Notes: a model not told the origin generated them from the sequence alone. A stretch of DNA of 64,000 nucleotides from Peronospora farinosa (GCA_947646735.1 CANTFK010000153.1:1-64000), one strand, 5' to 3'; positions 44,851 to 54,571 are shown, counted from the stretch's first letter. Translations and numbers: made by a program.

Positions 44851-46232
44851 TTGAGCGCGAATGCAGTAACCCGATCCAAGGCAAAGACGGCCACTTTGAC
44901 GCCATCAGACGTGGCGTCCCCATTAGCTCGATGGACTGCGCAGACATTGATTGACCCGTCTTCGGGTAAGCGTTCCCCTACTGCCAACTACGCGCCGATT
45001 GAGTCGGCGCGACCAATTGATGACATGGCCGTGTCGGAATTTATACTCCAACGTCAAGCCATCACCCGGTTTGTACGCGACGCACTACAAACTGCTGTAG
45101 ACCAACAGAAGGAGAACGCTGACAAACATGGAAGAAAGAACATGAGCAAGTTTGAGAAAGGTGACCGTGTATTATTATCTACGGAAGGTTTAAGGGATTC
45201 TGCGGTCACTAATCTTGGCGCGAGTAAACTCGCGCCACGCTTCATCGGTCCATTCAAGGTTCTGAAGGCAATTGGCGACGCTTATACACTCGACGTCCCC
45301 TCTTCACTGCGACTCCACCCGACATTCTATGTCGGGCGGCTGAAGGAATATCGTCCGGCTACGCTTCACGGTTTGGCTCCGACGCCGGCTTCAGGGGTTC
45401 GTAAGTCGAACGGCCTTCCCGTCGGCTCGACGCGCGATGACATGGGGGGGGTCTCGATCCCGTCTGAACCTGACCAAGCATCTGGCGCTCCAGAATCCTT
45501 ATCCGCTCGAGCAGTTCACGGTTCGACTGCCGGGTCTCACTCGAAGTCTTCTCCGCCTGGGCAGCACGTTCACTGGCAGCCTCAGCCTCCAGCCGAGCAT
45601 CGGCAGCTATATTCACGGCCTGATCAACATCGTCCTGAGCAACCAGGACGCCAGCACTACCACGCGAGGGCCCTCCTCCGCTTGTTGATGCGGAGGGACA
45701 GGTGCGCTGGATTGTAGACCGCATTGTGGGTCACGAGGACCCTCCACAACCATTACTGCAGTCGGCTCATGAGAAGCGTGCGGTTCCATCCGTGCGTAGG
45801 TACCGAGTACGTTGGCTTGGATTCCCTCCCGAGCAGGATACATGGGAACCACGTTCCTCGCTCCTTCGTGACGTTCCAGATGTGGTTCTGTCGTATGAAG
45901 CCACGAAGTCGGACTATTCCAAGGCGGGCGAGCACGCGAACGCTCTCGTGACAAACGAGAGCGGTAAGGAGATTCACGTCGTCGGGAACGGGAACGATGA
46001 CGCGAACGAGAACGATGTCGCGAACGAGAACGATGCCGTGAACGAGAACGATGTCGCGAATGAGAACGACGCCGTGAACGAGAACGTCGCGGTGAATACA
46101 TATCACGATTGCGAGGCGAGAATCGCGAAGCAGGACGGACAAGCGAACGTGTCGCTGCCCTGCGCTGATGATCCCGCGGAGATTGACTCCGCTGTCGCGA
46201 GTGGTGCTGCCAGCGAGGCGCACCACGAATAA
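44851..46232 (+). pseudogene. pol: Integrase C-terminus, linker and chromodomain, family A copy 1
   Basis: It carries the GPF-type region and the chromodomain with RYRVRWLGFP. A frameshift around 45424-45440 (a run of G is longer than in copy 2) and one near 45661 split the frame. Unlike copies 2 and 3 it has CAG rather than TAG after the Asn/Asp repeats, so the tail runs on to 46232. Confidence 0.85.
45993..46082. repeat. 18-bp tandem repeat in the chromodomain tail
   Basis: Five units close to AACGATGTCGCGAACGAG. The sense strand reads Asn/Glu/Asp repeats; the antisense strand reads the Arg/Ser repeats of the antisense ORF. Confidence 0.88.
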
Positions 46233-46806
46233 CTGCGCTTCTCCGTTCGCCCAGACTTCGCTCATACTTTGCAATCCAACTTCGTTCGCGATCGCTGAGT
46301 GGACACTCAGCGATGTGTCGTCGCCATTCGTCATGAGTTGGGCGTGGAGTCGAGTCACAAGATTGGCATCCTTCATTGACATGGACGAAGCAGAGACGGT
46401 CCTCATTCCAAGCTTCCTCACACACTCTTTCGCGTAGGCGCCGATGGAGTGATCGGCGCGAAGCTCCTCTCGATTGGCGAGCCATAATTGGAAGCTGCTA
46501 CCATCCTCGAGCATCCGATTCCAACGTTGGATGAAGGCACACCAAGAACGTTGTAGAGCTTCATGCTCGATTCCATCAAGACCTTTCCCGCGCAGTTTTC
46601 GAAATCGGCGGAAGTAGTCCCGCATCATGTCCAGTGAGTCCGGAGCGTGAGCTCCGGACAAGTCGTATAGCGACCAAGGTATGAGTTGCCGCGCCATGAT
46701 GCTGGTTGATGCATCCCGCTGATGTATCTTGGGAGTCTGCTGGATTGGGTGTTGGGTCTCCGGACATTGCTTGTTCGTTTGTGGGCGAAGGGTTTTCGAC
46801 AGTTGA

Positions 46807-46827
46807 GCACTCACGGTTGGTGAGTGC
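46807..46827. repeat. Hairpin upstream of polypurine tract, copy 1
   Basis: GCACTCAC-GGTTG-GTGAGTGC, just inside the antisense ORF start. Confidence 0.8.
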
Positions 46828-46833
46828 TGTCAT

Positions 46834-46846
46834 GAGAAGGGGGTGC
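46834..46846 (+). promoter_or_regulatory. Polypurine tract, family A copy 1
   Basis: GAGAAGGGGGTGC immediately before LTR 2. The base adjoining the LTR differs between copies (C, G, G, and A in the decayed copy). Confidence 0.75.
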
Positions 46847-47188
46847 TGTAATGGGCTACATTACACATATAGTATTAACACAAATAAACAATTACATATG
46901 TAGGCAGGTGCTGGGCCCGAATAGCGGGCACAGCGTGGTAATTTATTATTGGTTTATTATTGGGCCTAAAGTCCCCAATATGGACCAATGATAAATCAAC
47001 CTGAAATTGTGTGGTTCCCGAAAGGCGGGAACACTGTCGTATTTATTACGACTAAAATCTTCGTAATTAGTACGAATTAAAACCAAAATAAAAATCAGAG
47101 TTAAATTTACTTAATACCTAATACTTGGGCTTGAGTCTTCCTCAAGCGCACGTGTAAGCTAGTGACGGTACGTTCTAGCCCCGTTACA
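46847..47188 (+). repeat. Family A LTR 2
   Basis: 342 bp. It carries GTATTTATTACGAC and GGTTCCCGAAAGG, private variants, and serves as 3' LTR of copy 1 and 5' LTR of copy 2. Confidence 0.93.
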
Positions 47189-47214
47189 CCTGGTAGCACT
47201 TTGTAGTCCTTCCT

Positions 47215-48264
47215 ATGCCCGAGTTTGGGATGAGCGAATCGTCGTACTTTGACGCTCCAGATTTATTTCTGGAGCACGCGACCTTCCCCCATCTTACTGG
47301 TGTTGAGTGGGATGCCCTTAATCGCCTCGCGGCGATATCGGGAGAGGCATTCGTCGCGTCGTTGATGAGATCAGCGACCCCTGACGCGCAACGTCTCGCC
47401 ATACATGAGTTTATGGCACGCGAGCTCGCCGAATCCAACCGGCGAGGCTTAACTCCCTCGCGCCCTTCACGTAATGAGGCCGTGAAGATGGAAACCTCCT
47501 CCTACTCTGGAGAAGGTAAGGACCGGTTATCGCTGAACCGGTGGTTCCGAGAAGTTGATATCGCCATCGCCTCGAGACTTCTTGAGGCTCCACAGGCGAA
47601 GGTCAACTTTCTTCTTTCCCGCCTCACCGGGAAGGCCAAGGAGTGGGCCCTTGGTAAACTCGTTGTGGACGAGCACGCATTTCCCACCTTGGATACCATC
47701 CAGGACGATCTCCGTCTTGCCTTCGAGCCACCACAAGAGGAGAAACTGGTGCGATCAAGATTCCTGTCGATGCGACAGGGTAAAATGGCGATGCGCGACT
47801 ACGTACAGATGGCTAGGCATCTGGCGTCGTGTATTATCACGCACCCCATGGACATGTACACGCAGGTGAATGTCTTTGTGGATGGTATGCGTGAGGGGCA
47901 GACCCGCTTATCGCTGGAGCGCGCCGAGCCTGCCACATTGGAGGAGGCATTCGCCATCGCACTCCGTGAAGACTTTAGGGTCACAAAGGCCTATGCCAAA
48001 CCCTCGGTCGTCAGCGTTCCCCGGCCTTCTGGTCCAGAACCTATGGAGATCGACGTTATTGAGTCGTCGGGTGACCGGCGACGTGTCTTTCATCATAAAG
48101 GTGACGCTCGCACCGGGCGTCCAATGGTTTGCTTTCGTTGTCGCAAGCCAGGACATCGCGCGGCAGAGTGCCGTGCGCCAGCCCCATTATCGGTGCAAGT
48201 AGTGGACGCCCATCATGAGGGTGCTGTACCGGCCGCACGTCCAAAAAACGGTCGGGACCAGTAG
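47215..48264 (+). CDS. gag: Gag polyprotein, family A copy 2
   Basis: 349 codons from the first ATG after the LTR, 27 nt downstream of it. The retrotransposon Gag region occupies about residues 90-270 ([20 protein letters not shown]...[13 protein letters not shown]). A CCHC zinc knuckle (C306, C309, H314, C319; [14 protein letters not shown]) binds nucleic acid in this family. Gag assembles the cytoplasmic particle in which reverse transcription takes place. This is the only gag in the window without internal stops. It ends at TAG 48262-48264. Copies 1 and 3 have five A instead of six just upstream (near 48242), which would let the Gag frame run further and overlap pol, so the end may be a copy-specific truncation. 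Confidence 0.92.
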   Translation: MPEFGMSESSYFDAPDLFLEHATFPHLTGVEWDALNRLAAISGEAFVASLMRSATPDAQRLAIHEFMARELAESNRRGLTPSRPSRNEAVKMETSSYSGEGKDRLSLNRWFREVDIAIASRLLEAPQAKVNFLLSRLTGKAKEWALGKLVVDEHAFPTLDTIQDDLRLAFEPPQEEKLVRSRFLSMRQGKMAMRDYVQMARHLASCIITHPMDMYTQVNVFVDGMREGQTRLSLERAEPATLEEAFAIALREDFRVTKAYAKPSVVSVPRPSGPEPMEIDVIESSGDRRRVFHHKGDARTGRPMVCFRCRKPGHRAAECRAPAPLSVQVVDAHHEGAVPAARPKNGRDQ

Positions 48265-48308
48265 GTGCAGGGCGCCCTACTGGTTGGAACGGAGGTCCGG
48301 GTCCCCCG

Positions 48309-49892
48309 GTGGCAGCCCAACCTTCCAGTCCTCCTGCGCTACGCGCACGGTTAAATGCCACCACTACGAGTGGTGATTCACGTCTGATTATTGTCAGTTT
48401 ACATGTCGCCGGCGTCCGGCGACCTCTGCGAGCACTCCTGGACTCAGGAGCAACAAACAATTTCTTTCGTGAATCTTGTTTGTCGATGCTGCCTCCCAGC
48501 ATTCAGGTCCGTGAGGGACCTGGCCAAGTCGTCGTCAAGTTGGCTGACGGGAAACCACACCGCGTATCGCGGCGCGAAGTGTCGTTGCCGTATACGTTTG
48601 ATGGCTTTCGCAGTAATGATGATTTCTTGGTGATCGCGATGAATTATGCATTCGATTGCATACTGGGCATGCCATGGTTGGCACGTTATAAGCCCCAGAT
48701 CGACTGGTTAGCCAGATCAGTGAGACGTCGACGCAAGTTCGATGTCAGTGAAGTGTTTACCCATCTCTTGGTATCTCCAAGTGACTGGCCGAACGTCACA
48801 GTCGTGGATCGTGATTCCACGACGTTGGCGGTGCACAGAGCGAGCGATGGCCCTCTCTGCACTGCTTGTGCTGTTCTTCGGGACACAAGTGACAGTGACT
48901 CCTCGCTACAGAGCGAAGAGGACGACGAGGACGACGCGGTCGAACAGGGGTTCCCGCGCGTCATTAATGCGGTTGAACAGGGGTTCCCGCACGTGAATGC
49001 AGTGGTTGAACCGGGGTTCCCATCTGCACCTATTGTGGTCGAGCAGGGGCTCCCACAAGGGCATTGTGACGACGAGCAAGAGCTCGCCAGCGAGTGTGAC
49101 GTGGACGGACAGGAGTCCCCACGCGAGAGCATGATGGTCGAACCGGGGTTCCCATCATCACCCACTGTGGTCGAACCGAGGTTCCCACATGGGCATACTG
49201 TGGTTGAGCAGGGGCTCCCACACGGGTTTACGGCGGCCGAGCAGGAGCTCCCGCATCAAGTGTCGACGGTCGAGTTTGGGGTACTCCCGTCCAGTGTTTC
49301 CGGCATCTTGGATGACGACATCCAGTGCCTAGAGGGGGGTGATGGTTTATCACCTGACTGCGGTTCGCCAGCTTCGAGTAGTGACTCGAAGCACGATGGG
49401 GACAACAGCACCGAGAATTTAGCGTTGGAATGTGTCCACGCTATCGTGTACGTGGAAGGGAGTCCACAAAGGCGCCAATATATCGAGGTCGAGAGTCCTC
49501 CTCGTAATGCGTCTTCCATTACAAGTCTTCCAGGGCTTTCCTGGAAGCATTTCCTACGTGACCTTAAGGGAGGCACTGTGGAACAAGTGTGTCTAATCAC
49601 CAACGAGGTGGTTACCGTGGCAAACGAGGAGCATATGGCGCGTCCTCGAAGCGCTGAGCCGAAGTCTGCGCGTGAAGAAAGGTTTGCATCACAGTCATGG
49701 GAGGCCCTGCGAGAGTCTGGTAACCCCGTCTACGACATTGCTCGTGAGTATGCAGACGTGTTCCCGGACAAGATCCCGGCTGAACTTCCTGCGGACCGCG
49801 GTGTTCGGCACGAGATTGATCTCGTGCCAGGGTCGAAGTATTGTGTGACACGGCAGTGGCACGTTGCCTCGAGATCAAGTCGAAGCTATTGA
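48309..49892 (+). CDS. pol: Pol N-terminal part: protease and acidic repeat spacer, family A copy 2
   Basis: The open frame extends upstream of 48309 without an ATG, so it would be reached by frameshifting from Gag. The aspartic protease active site is DSGA (D45 of this reading). Residues about 205-340 form a Glu/Pro/Gly-rich spacer of degenerate VEQGFP and VEPGFP repeats, unusual between protease and RT. The stretch before RT reads [20 protein letters not shown] 1-base insertion (C near 49862, compared with copies 1 and 3) puts RT out of frame, and this frame then ends at 49892. Confidence 0.88.
   Translation: MAAQPSSPPALRARLNATTTSGDSRLIIVSLHVAGVRRPLRALLDSGATNNFFRESCLSMLPPSIQVREGPGQVVVKLADGKPHRVSRREVSLPYTFDGFRSNDDFLVIAMNYAFDCILGMPWLARYKPQIDWLARSVRRRRKFDVSEVFTHLLVSPSDWPNVTVVDRDSTTLAVHRASDGPLCTACAVLRDTSDSDSSLQSEEDDEDDAVEQGFPRVINAVEQGFPHVNAVVEPGFPSAPIVVEQGLPQGHCDDEQELASECDVDGQESPRESMMVEPGFPSSPTVVEPRFPHGHTVVEQGLPHGFTAAEQELPHQVSTVEFGVLPSSVSGILDDDIQCLEGGDGLSPDCGSPASSSDSKHDGDNSTENLALECVHAIVYVEGSPQRRQYIEVESPPRNASSITSLPGLSWKHFLRDLKGGTVEQVCLITNEVVTVANEEHMARPRSAEPKSAREERFASQSWEALRESGNPVYDIAREYADVFPDKIPAELPADRGVRHEIDLVPGSKYCVTRQWHVASRSSRSY
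48940..49290 (+). repeat. Degenerate VEQGFP-coding repeats in pol
   Basis: Repeated GTCGAACAGGGGTTCCC-type units of irregular spacing (about 30-50 bp) encode VEQGFP, VEPGFP and AEQELP. The same block is present in copies 1 and 3 and in decayed form in family B (63590-63800, and minus strand about 36700-36900). Confidence 0.75.
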
Positions 49893-52026
49893 CGCATTCT
49901 TTGAAGGCCGCCGCAAAGCGGGTCATGTGCGGGAGAGTATCTCACCACATTCGAGTCCAACCTTCTGCGTGAAGAAGGCTACGGGAGGCTGGCGGATAGT
50001 GCATGCGTTCAATAAGTTGAATGATGCCACTATTCCTGCGCAAACGCCAATTCCCAGGAAGGACATGGTGCTGAATTCCATGTCAGGTAGTGTCATCTTC
50101 AGTGCCATCGACTTGACCGATGGCTTTTACCAGATTCTGATGCGCCCGAGTGATATCCCACTCACCGCGGTGAGCACCCCGAGTGGCATGTTATGGGAGT
50201 GGCTGGTAATGCCACAAGGGTTGAAGAACGCTCCGGCCACTTTCAATCGCATGGTGTCTCAAGTGTTGAGACCTCTTCGGAACTTTGCCCCAAGTTATTT
50301 TGACGATATCTTCGTCCATAGTCGCGCCGAGGGCAACCTCAACGATGTCCAAGTTCACCTTCAACACCTGAAGCAAGTGTTTCAAGTTATGCGGGACAAC
50401 AAGTTGTACGCGAATCTCAAGAAGTGTGTCTTTTGTGCACCGGAGATTCCGGTGTTAGGTTGCTATGTGAGTAAATCGGGAGTTCGAGCTGATCCAGAGA
50501 AGGTGTCGTCCATCTGTTCTTGGCCCACGCCCAAGAACCCTACGGAGTTGCGCCAGTGGCTCGGCTTGGCTAATTATTTGCACAAGTATACGAAGGATTA
50601 TGCTGGTTCTATCCAGCCTTTGTCGTCACTCTTGAAGAAAGACGCCACGTGGTTGTGGCGTCCCGAGCACCAAGCAGCCTTCGAAGCAGTAAAGAAGAGC
50701 CTAGCGTCAGCGCCAGTCCTGGTCCTACCAGACGATTCCAAGCCGTTCCACGTGGTTTGCGACGCCAGTGATTTTGCAATCGGTTGTGCCCTCATGCAAT
50801 TTGATGATGAGGGCCGTGAACGAGTCGTGAGTTATCAGTCGCGACAGATGAAGCCAGCTGAGAAGAACTATCCGGTTCACGACAAGGAGTTATTAGCGAT
50901 GCGCTATGCACTCATCAAGTTTCGCGTGCATCTCCTTGGTGAAAGTACGTTTGCTTTGTACACCGATCATGCATCGCTGCGCACAGCGATGAAGAGCCCA
51001 CACCTGTCCCAACGGATGGCACGATGGCTCTCATTCTTCTCTGAGTACAACTTCGTCGTGCATTACAAGCCAGGCAAGACCAATATTCTCGCTGACGCCT
51101 TGTCACGACGTCCCGACTACGATCCTCGGACTGCTCTGAGTCGCCAGGCTACTGATGACGAGGACGATGATGACCGATGTGCAATGTGTGTATCGTTGAA
51201 CCTAACTCGGGTTACACCCGAGCCGTGTTTATTTGATGAGATCGTCGCAGCGTACAAGGGTGACTCAGATTATGCAGACATTATCGAGTATCTGCGTGCT
51301 CCCAGCGATGCTGCACTGGGAGCATTATCCCGTACCAAGCGCGACCATATTCATCGATACAGTTTAGATGGCGATTTGCTTCTGTATAGCATCGACCAAT
51401 TCGATGCTCCTCGCACGGTGATTGCCAATGACATGGATTTGCGTGCAAGAATCATTCACGAGTATCACGATGCTCCTGCTGGCGGCCATTTAGGCCGCGA
51501 AAAGACTTTCGCGGCTGTGTCTCGAGACTTCTTCTGGCCCCACATGTATAAGTGGGTACGCAACTGGATCCGAACGTGCGAAATATGCCAGCGTGTGAAG
51601 CCATCTCCATCGTCACAGGCTCCCTTGCGATCGTTGCCAATTGCAGCAGAGGCCTGGAGATCAGTTTCGATGGACTTTATCTTCGGGCTTGCGCCCGATA
51701 GCCAAGCTCGAACGGGCATCTTGGTTTTTGTTGACAGATTCAGCAAGATGACACATCTCGTGCCTGTTCACGCTAAGGTCACCGCGGCAGAGACCGCGGC
51801 GCACTTCATCGACGCGGTGTTCCGTCATCATGGCCTTCCAGAAAACATTGTTTCGGACCGTGACCCGCGATTTACGTCCGCATTTTGGACATCACTTTTC
51901 GAGCTCCTCGGGACAAAACTGCTGATGTCGACGGCAGCCCATCCGGAAACGGATGGGCAGACCGAGCGCGTGAACCGGGTCCTCGAAGATGTTCTTCGAA
52001 GTTATGCTACGTCATTTACAAGTTAG
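49864..52026 (+). CDS. pol: Pol: reverse transcriptase, RNase H and integrase core, family A copy 2
   Basis: 720 codons. RT covers residues about 30-230 with the catalytic box YFDD at 145-148. RNase H starts with CDASD (C299, D300), later [10 protein letters not shown] and YTDHASL. The integrase zinc-binding domain has HEYH (H532, H535) and CEIC (C572, C575). The catalytic triad is D604, D665, E701, the D,D35E spacing expected for retroviral-type integrase. It copies the RNA into DNA and inserts it. The frame starts after a 1-base insertion and ends at TAG 52024-52026, where sense homology continues, so the stop is a nonsense change of a Trp codon. It is the best preserved RT/IN in the window. 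Confidence 0.93.
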   Translation: MPRDQVEAIDAFFEGRRKAGHVRESISPHSSPTFCVKKATGGWRIVHAFNKLNDATIPAQTPIPRKDMVLNSMSGSVIFSAIDLTDGFYQILMRPSDIPLTAVSTPSGMLWEWLVMPQGLKNAPATFNRMVSQVLRPLRNFAPSYFDDIFVHSRAEGNLNDVQVHLQHLKQVFQVMRDNKLYANLKKCVFCAPEIPVLGCYVSKSGVRADPEKVSSICSWPTPKNPTELRQWLGLANYLHKYTKDYAGSIQPLSSLLKKDATWLWRPEHQAAFEAVKKSLASAPVLVLPDDSKPFHVVCDASDFAIGCALMQFDDEGRERVVSYQSRQMKPAEKNYPVHDKELLAMRYALIKFRVHLLGESTFALYTDHASLRTAMKSPHLSQRMARWLSFFSEYNFVVHYKPGKTNILADALSRRPDYDPRTALSRQATDDEDDDDRCAMCVSLNLTRVTPEPCLFDEIVAAYKGDSDYADIIEYLRAPSDAALGALSRTKRDHIHRYSLDGDLLLYSIDQFDAPRTVIANDMDLRARIIHEYHDAPAGGHLGREKTFAAVSRDFFWPHMYKWVRNWIRTCEICQRVKPSPSSQAPLRSLPIAAEAWRSVSMDFIFGLAPDSQARTGILVFVDRFSKMTHLVPVHAKVTAAETAAHFIDAVFRHHGLPENIVSDRDPRFTSAFWTSLFELLGTKLLMSTAAHPETDGQTERVNRVLEDVLRSYATSFTS

Positions 52027-52177
52027 AGTGCATTTTTACCACTCGCTGAGTTCGCACTCAACAACGCCGTACACGCGTCAACAGGGTTGACGCCATTTTT
52101 TGTAAATTCGGCTCGTCACCCTCGTGTTCCTACTGTCCTGGCCGTGGGGCGACCCACAACACCTAGTGGCTCCACTC

Positions 52178-52184
52178 TGGGGGG
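52178..52184 (+). promoter_or_regulatory. G7 run at the integrase frame change (candidate frameshift site)
   Basis: ACTCTGGGGGGGATAAAGG: upstream of the run, integrase homology is in one frame; downstream it continues in the -1 frame (GDKGDK...SANAVTRSKAK). The run is seven G in all three tandem copies (also near 44803 and 59544). A -1 slip on G-GGG-GGG would join the frames. An inherited indel is the alternative. Confidence 0.4.
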
Positions 52185-52226
52185 GATAAAGGTGATAAAC
52201 AAGGATCGAGTGCAGCTCACGGTATT

Positions 52227-53513
52227 TTGAGCGCGAATGCAGTAACCCGATCCAAGGCAAAGACGGCCACTTTGACGCCATCAGACGTGGCGTCCCCATT
52301 AGCTCGATGGACTGCGCAGACATTGATTGACCCGTCTTCGGGTAAGCGTTCCCCTACTGCCAACTACGCGCCGATTGAGTCGGCGCGACCAATTGATGAC
52401 ATGGCCGTGTCGGAATTTATACTCCAACGTCAAGCCATCACCCGGTTTGTACGCGACGCACTACAAACTGCTGTAGACCAACAGAAGGAGAACGCTGACA
52501 AACATGGAAGAAAGAACATGAGCAAGTTTGAGAAAGGTGACCGTGTATTATTATCTACGGAAGGTTTAAGGGATTCTGCGGTCACTAATCTTGGCGCGAG
52601 TAAACTCGCGCCACGCTTCATCGGTCCATTCAAGGTTCTGAAGGCAATTGGCGACGCTTATACACTCGACGTCCCCTCTTCACTGCGACTCCACCCGACA
52701 TTCTATGTCGGGCGGCTGAAGGAATATCGTCCGGCTACGCTTCACGGTTTGGCTCCGACGCCGGCTTCAGGGGTTCGTAAGTCGAACGGCCTTCCCGTCG
52801 TGCTCGACGCGCCGATGACATGGGGCGGGGTCTCGATCCCGTCTGAACCTGACCAAGCATCTGGCGCTCCAGAATCCTTATCCGCTCGAGCAGTTCACGG
52901 TTCGACTGCCGGGTCTCACTCGAAGTCTTCTCCGCCTGGGCAGCACGTTCACTGGCAGCCTCAGCCTCCAGCCGAGCATCGGCAGCTATATTCACGGCCT
53001 GATCAACATCGTCCTGAGCAACCAGGACGCCAGCTCTACCATCGCGAGGGCCCTCCTCCGCTTGTTGATGCGGAGGGACAGGTGCGCTGGATTGTAGACC
53101 GCATTGTGGGTCACGAGGACCCTCCACAACCATTACTGCAGTCGGCTCATGAGAAGCGTGCGGTTCCATCCGTGCGTAGGTACCGAGTACGTTGGCTTGG
53201 ATTCCCTCCCGAGCAGGATACATGGGAACCACGTTCCTCGCTCCTTCGTGACGTTCCAGATGTGGTTCTGTCGTATGAAGCCACGAAGTCGGACTATTCC
53301 AAGGCGGGCGAGCACGCGAACGCTCTCGTGACAAACGAGAGCGGTAAGGAGATCCACGTCGTCGGGAACGGGAACGATGACGCGAACGAGAACGATGTCG
53401 CGAACGAGAACAATGCCGTGAACGAGAACGATGTCGCGAATGAGAACGACGCCGTGAACGAGAACGTCGCGGTGAATACATATCACGATTGCGAGGCGAG
53501 AATCGCGAAGTAG
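52227..53513 (+). CDS. pol: Pol C-terminal part: integrase C-terminal domain, linker and chromodomain, family A copy 2
   Basis: 428 codons opened by a TTG; it has no ATG near its start and is most simply the C-terminal part of Pol in a shifted frame. The integrase GPF-type region (IGPFKVLKAIGDAYTLDVPS) lies at about residues 132-170. A low-complexity Pro/His/Gln linker of about 100 residues follows, then a chromodomain at about 286-350 (VRWIVDRIVGH...RYRVRWLGFPPEQDTW), which in related elements directs integration to marked chromatin. The tail is Asn/Asp repeats. It ends at TAG where copy 1 has CAG. Linker and chromodomain lie opposite the antisense ORF. Confidence 0.85.
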   Translation: MSANAVTRSKAKTATLTPSDVASPLARWTAQTLIDPSSGKRSPTANYAPIESARPIDDMAVSEFILQRQAITRFVRDALQTAVDQQKENADKHGRKNMSKFEKGDRVLLSTEGLRDSAVTNLGASKLAPRFIGPFKVLKAIGDAYTLDVPSSLRLHPTFYVGRLKEYRPATLHGLAPTPASGVRKSNGLPVVLDAPMTWGGVSIPSEPDQASGAPESLSARAVHGSTAGSHSKSSPPGQHVHWQPQPPAEHRQLYSRPDQHRPEQPGRQLYHREGPPPLVDAEGQVRWIVDRIVGHEDPPQPLLQSAHEKRAVPSVRRYRVRWLGFPPEQDTWEPRSSLLRDVPDVVLSYEATKSDYSKAGEHANALVTNESGKEIHVVGNGNDDANENDVANENNAVNENDVANENDAVNENVAVNTYHDCEARIAK

Positions 53514-54216
53514 GACGGACAAGCGAACGTGTCGCTGCCCTGCGCTGATGATTCCGCGGAGATTGACTCCGCTGTCGCGAGTGGTGCTGCCAGCGAGGCG
53601 CACCACGAATAACTGCGCTTCTCCGTTCGCTCAGACTTCGCTCATACTTTGCAATCCAACTTCGTTCGCGATCGCTGAGTGGACACTCAGCGATGTGTCG
53701 TCGCCATTCGTCATGAGTTGGGCGTGGAGTCGAGTCACAAGATTGGCATCCTTCATTGACATGGACGAAGCAGAGACGGTCCTCATTCCAAGCTTCCTCA
53801 CACACTCTTTCGCGTAGCGCGCCGATGGAGTGATCGGCGCGAAGCTCCTCTCGATTGGCGAGCCATAATTGGAAGCTGCTACCATCCTCGAGCATCCGAT
53901 TCCAACGTTGGATGAAGGCACACCAAGAACGTTGTAGAGCTTCATGCTCGATTCCATCAAGACCTTTCCCGCGCAGTTTTCGAAATCGGCGGAAGTAGTC
54001 CCGCATCATGTCCAGCGAGTCCGGAGCGTGAGCTCCGGACAAGTCGTACAGCGACCAAGGTATGAGTTGCCGCGCCATGATGCTGGTTGATGCATTCCCG
54101 CTGATGTATCTTGGGCGTTCTGCTGGATTGGGTGTTGGGTCTCCGGACATTGCTTGTTCGTTTGTGGGCGAAGGGTTTTCGACAGTTGAGCACTCACGGT
54201 TGGTGAGTGCTGTCAT
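52735..54216 (-). CDS. Antisense ORF of family A copy 2 (493 aa; C2HC cluster, Arg/Ser repeats, coiled coil)
   Basis: It runs from an ATG (plus-strand CAT 54214-54216), 13 bp inside the LTR boundary, to TAG at 52735. Residues 1-235 lie where the sense strand has no ORF and look like an ordinary globular protein. A Cys/His cluster C157-x2-C160-x13-H174-x3-C178 could bind zinc. Residues 249-301 are Arg/Ser repeats as in splicing-factor SR domains. Residues about 405-455 are a predicted coiled coil (ARLEAEAASERAAQAEK...NRELLERIRILE). The part beyond residue 310 lies opposite the chromodomain and linker. It would be transcribed from the LTR region in antisense. Antisense accessory ORFs are known in some plant Ty3/gypsy elements; no homologue of this one was recognised. 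The function is unknown. Confidence 0.65.
   Translation of the reverse strand: MTALTNRECSTVENPSPTNEQAMSGDPTPNPAERPRYISGNASTSIMARQLIPWSLYDLSGAHAPDSLDMMRDYFRRFRKLRGKGLDGIEHEALQRSWCAFIQRWNRMLEDGSSFQLWLANREELRADHSIGALRERVCEEAWNEDRLCFVHVNEGCQSCDSTPRPTHDEWRRHIAECPLSDRERSWIAKYERSLSERRSAVIRGAPRWQHHSRQRSQSPRNHQRRAATRSLVRPTSRFSPRNRDMYSPRRSRSRRRSHSRHRSRSRHCSRSRHRSRSRHRSRSRRRGSPYRSRLSRERSRARPPWNSPTSWLHTTEPHLERHEGARNVVPMYPAREGIQANVLGTYARMEPHASHEPTAVMVVEGPRDPQCGLQSSAPVPPHQQAEEGPRDGRAGVLVAQDDVDQAVNIAADARLEAEAASERAAQAEKTSSETRQSNRELLERIRILERQMLGQVQTGSRPRPMSSARRARREGRSTYEPLKPASEPNREA
53373..53462. repeat. 18-bp tandem repeat read by both strands, copy 2
   Basis: Five units of AACGATGTCGCGAACGAG type. The decayed copy at 1021-1038 has only one unit, so the array expanded in whole codons on both strands. 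Confidence 0.88.
54190..54210. repeat. Hairpin upstream of polypurine tract, copy 2
   Basis: GCACTCAC-GGTTG-GTGAGTGC, with GACAG/TGTC able to extend the stem after a bulge. It overlaps the first codons of the antisense ORF. Confidence 0.8.
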
Positions 54217-54229
54217 GAGAAGGGGGTGG
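54217..54229 (+). promoter_or_regulatory. Polypurine tract, family A copy 2
   Basis: GAGAAGGGGGTGG directly before LTR 3, the usual site of plus-strand priming. Confidence 0.78.
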
Positions 54230-54571
54230 TGTAATGGGCTACATTACACATATAGTATTAACACAAATAAACAATTACATATGTAGGCAGGTGCTGGGCC
54301 CGAATAGCGGGCACAGCGTGGTAATTTATTATTGGTTTATTACTGGGCCTAAAGTCCCCAATATGGACCAATGATAAATCAACCTGAAATTTTGTGGTTC
54401 CTGAAAGGCGGGAACACTGTCGTATTCATTATGACTAAAATCTTCGTAATTAGTACGAATTAAAACCAAAATAAAAATCAGAGTTAAATTTACTTAATAC
54501 CTAATACTTGGGCTTGAGTCTTCCTCAAGCGCACGTGTAAGCTAGTGACGGTACGTTCTAGCCCCGTTACA
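54230..54571 (+). repeat. Family A LTR 3
   Basis: 342 bp. It shares ATTACTGGG and AATTTTGTGG with LTR 4 but has GTATTCATTATGAC, so it is intermediate between LTR 2 and LTR 4. Confidence 0.93.

Larger units (their letters stand above)
45359..46833 (-). pseudogene. Antisense ORF, family A copy 1 (frameshifted)
   Basis: It starts at an ATG (plus-strand CAT at 46831-46833) and matches the 493-codon ORF of copies 2 and 3. Frameshifts occur at about 46730 (near HQRDAST), 46435 (one base missing in GCGTAGGCGCC) and 45430-45660. The Cys/His cluster, Arg/Ser region and coiled-coil segments are all still recognisable. Confidence 0.75.

Noticed and set aside
48686..49165. Minus-strand ORF of about 159 codons rich in Ser/Cys, opposite the pol spacer
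   Set aside because: It is the shadow of the VEQGFP repeat, starts nowhere distinctive, and lacks independent sequence complexity, unlike the 493-codon antisense ORF.
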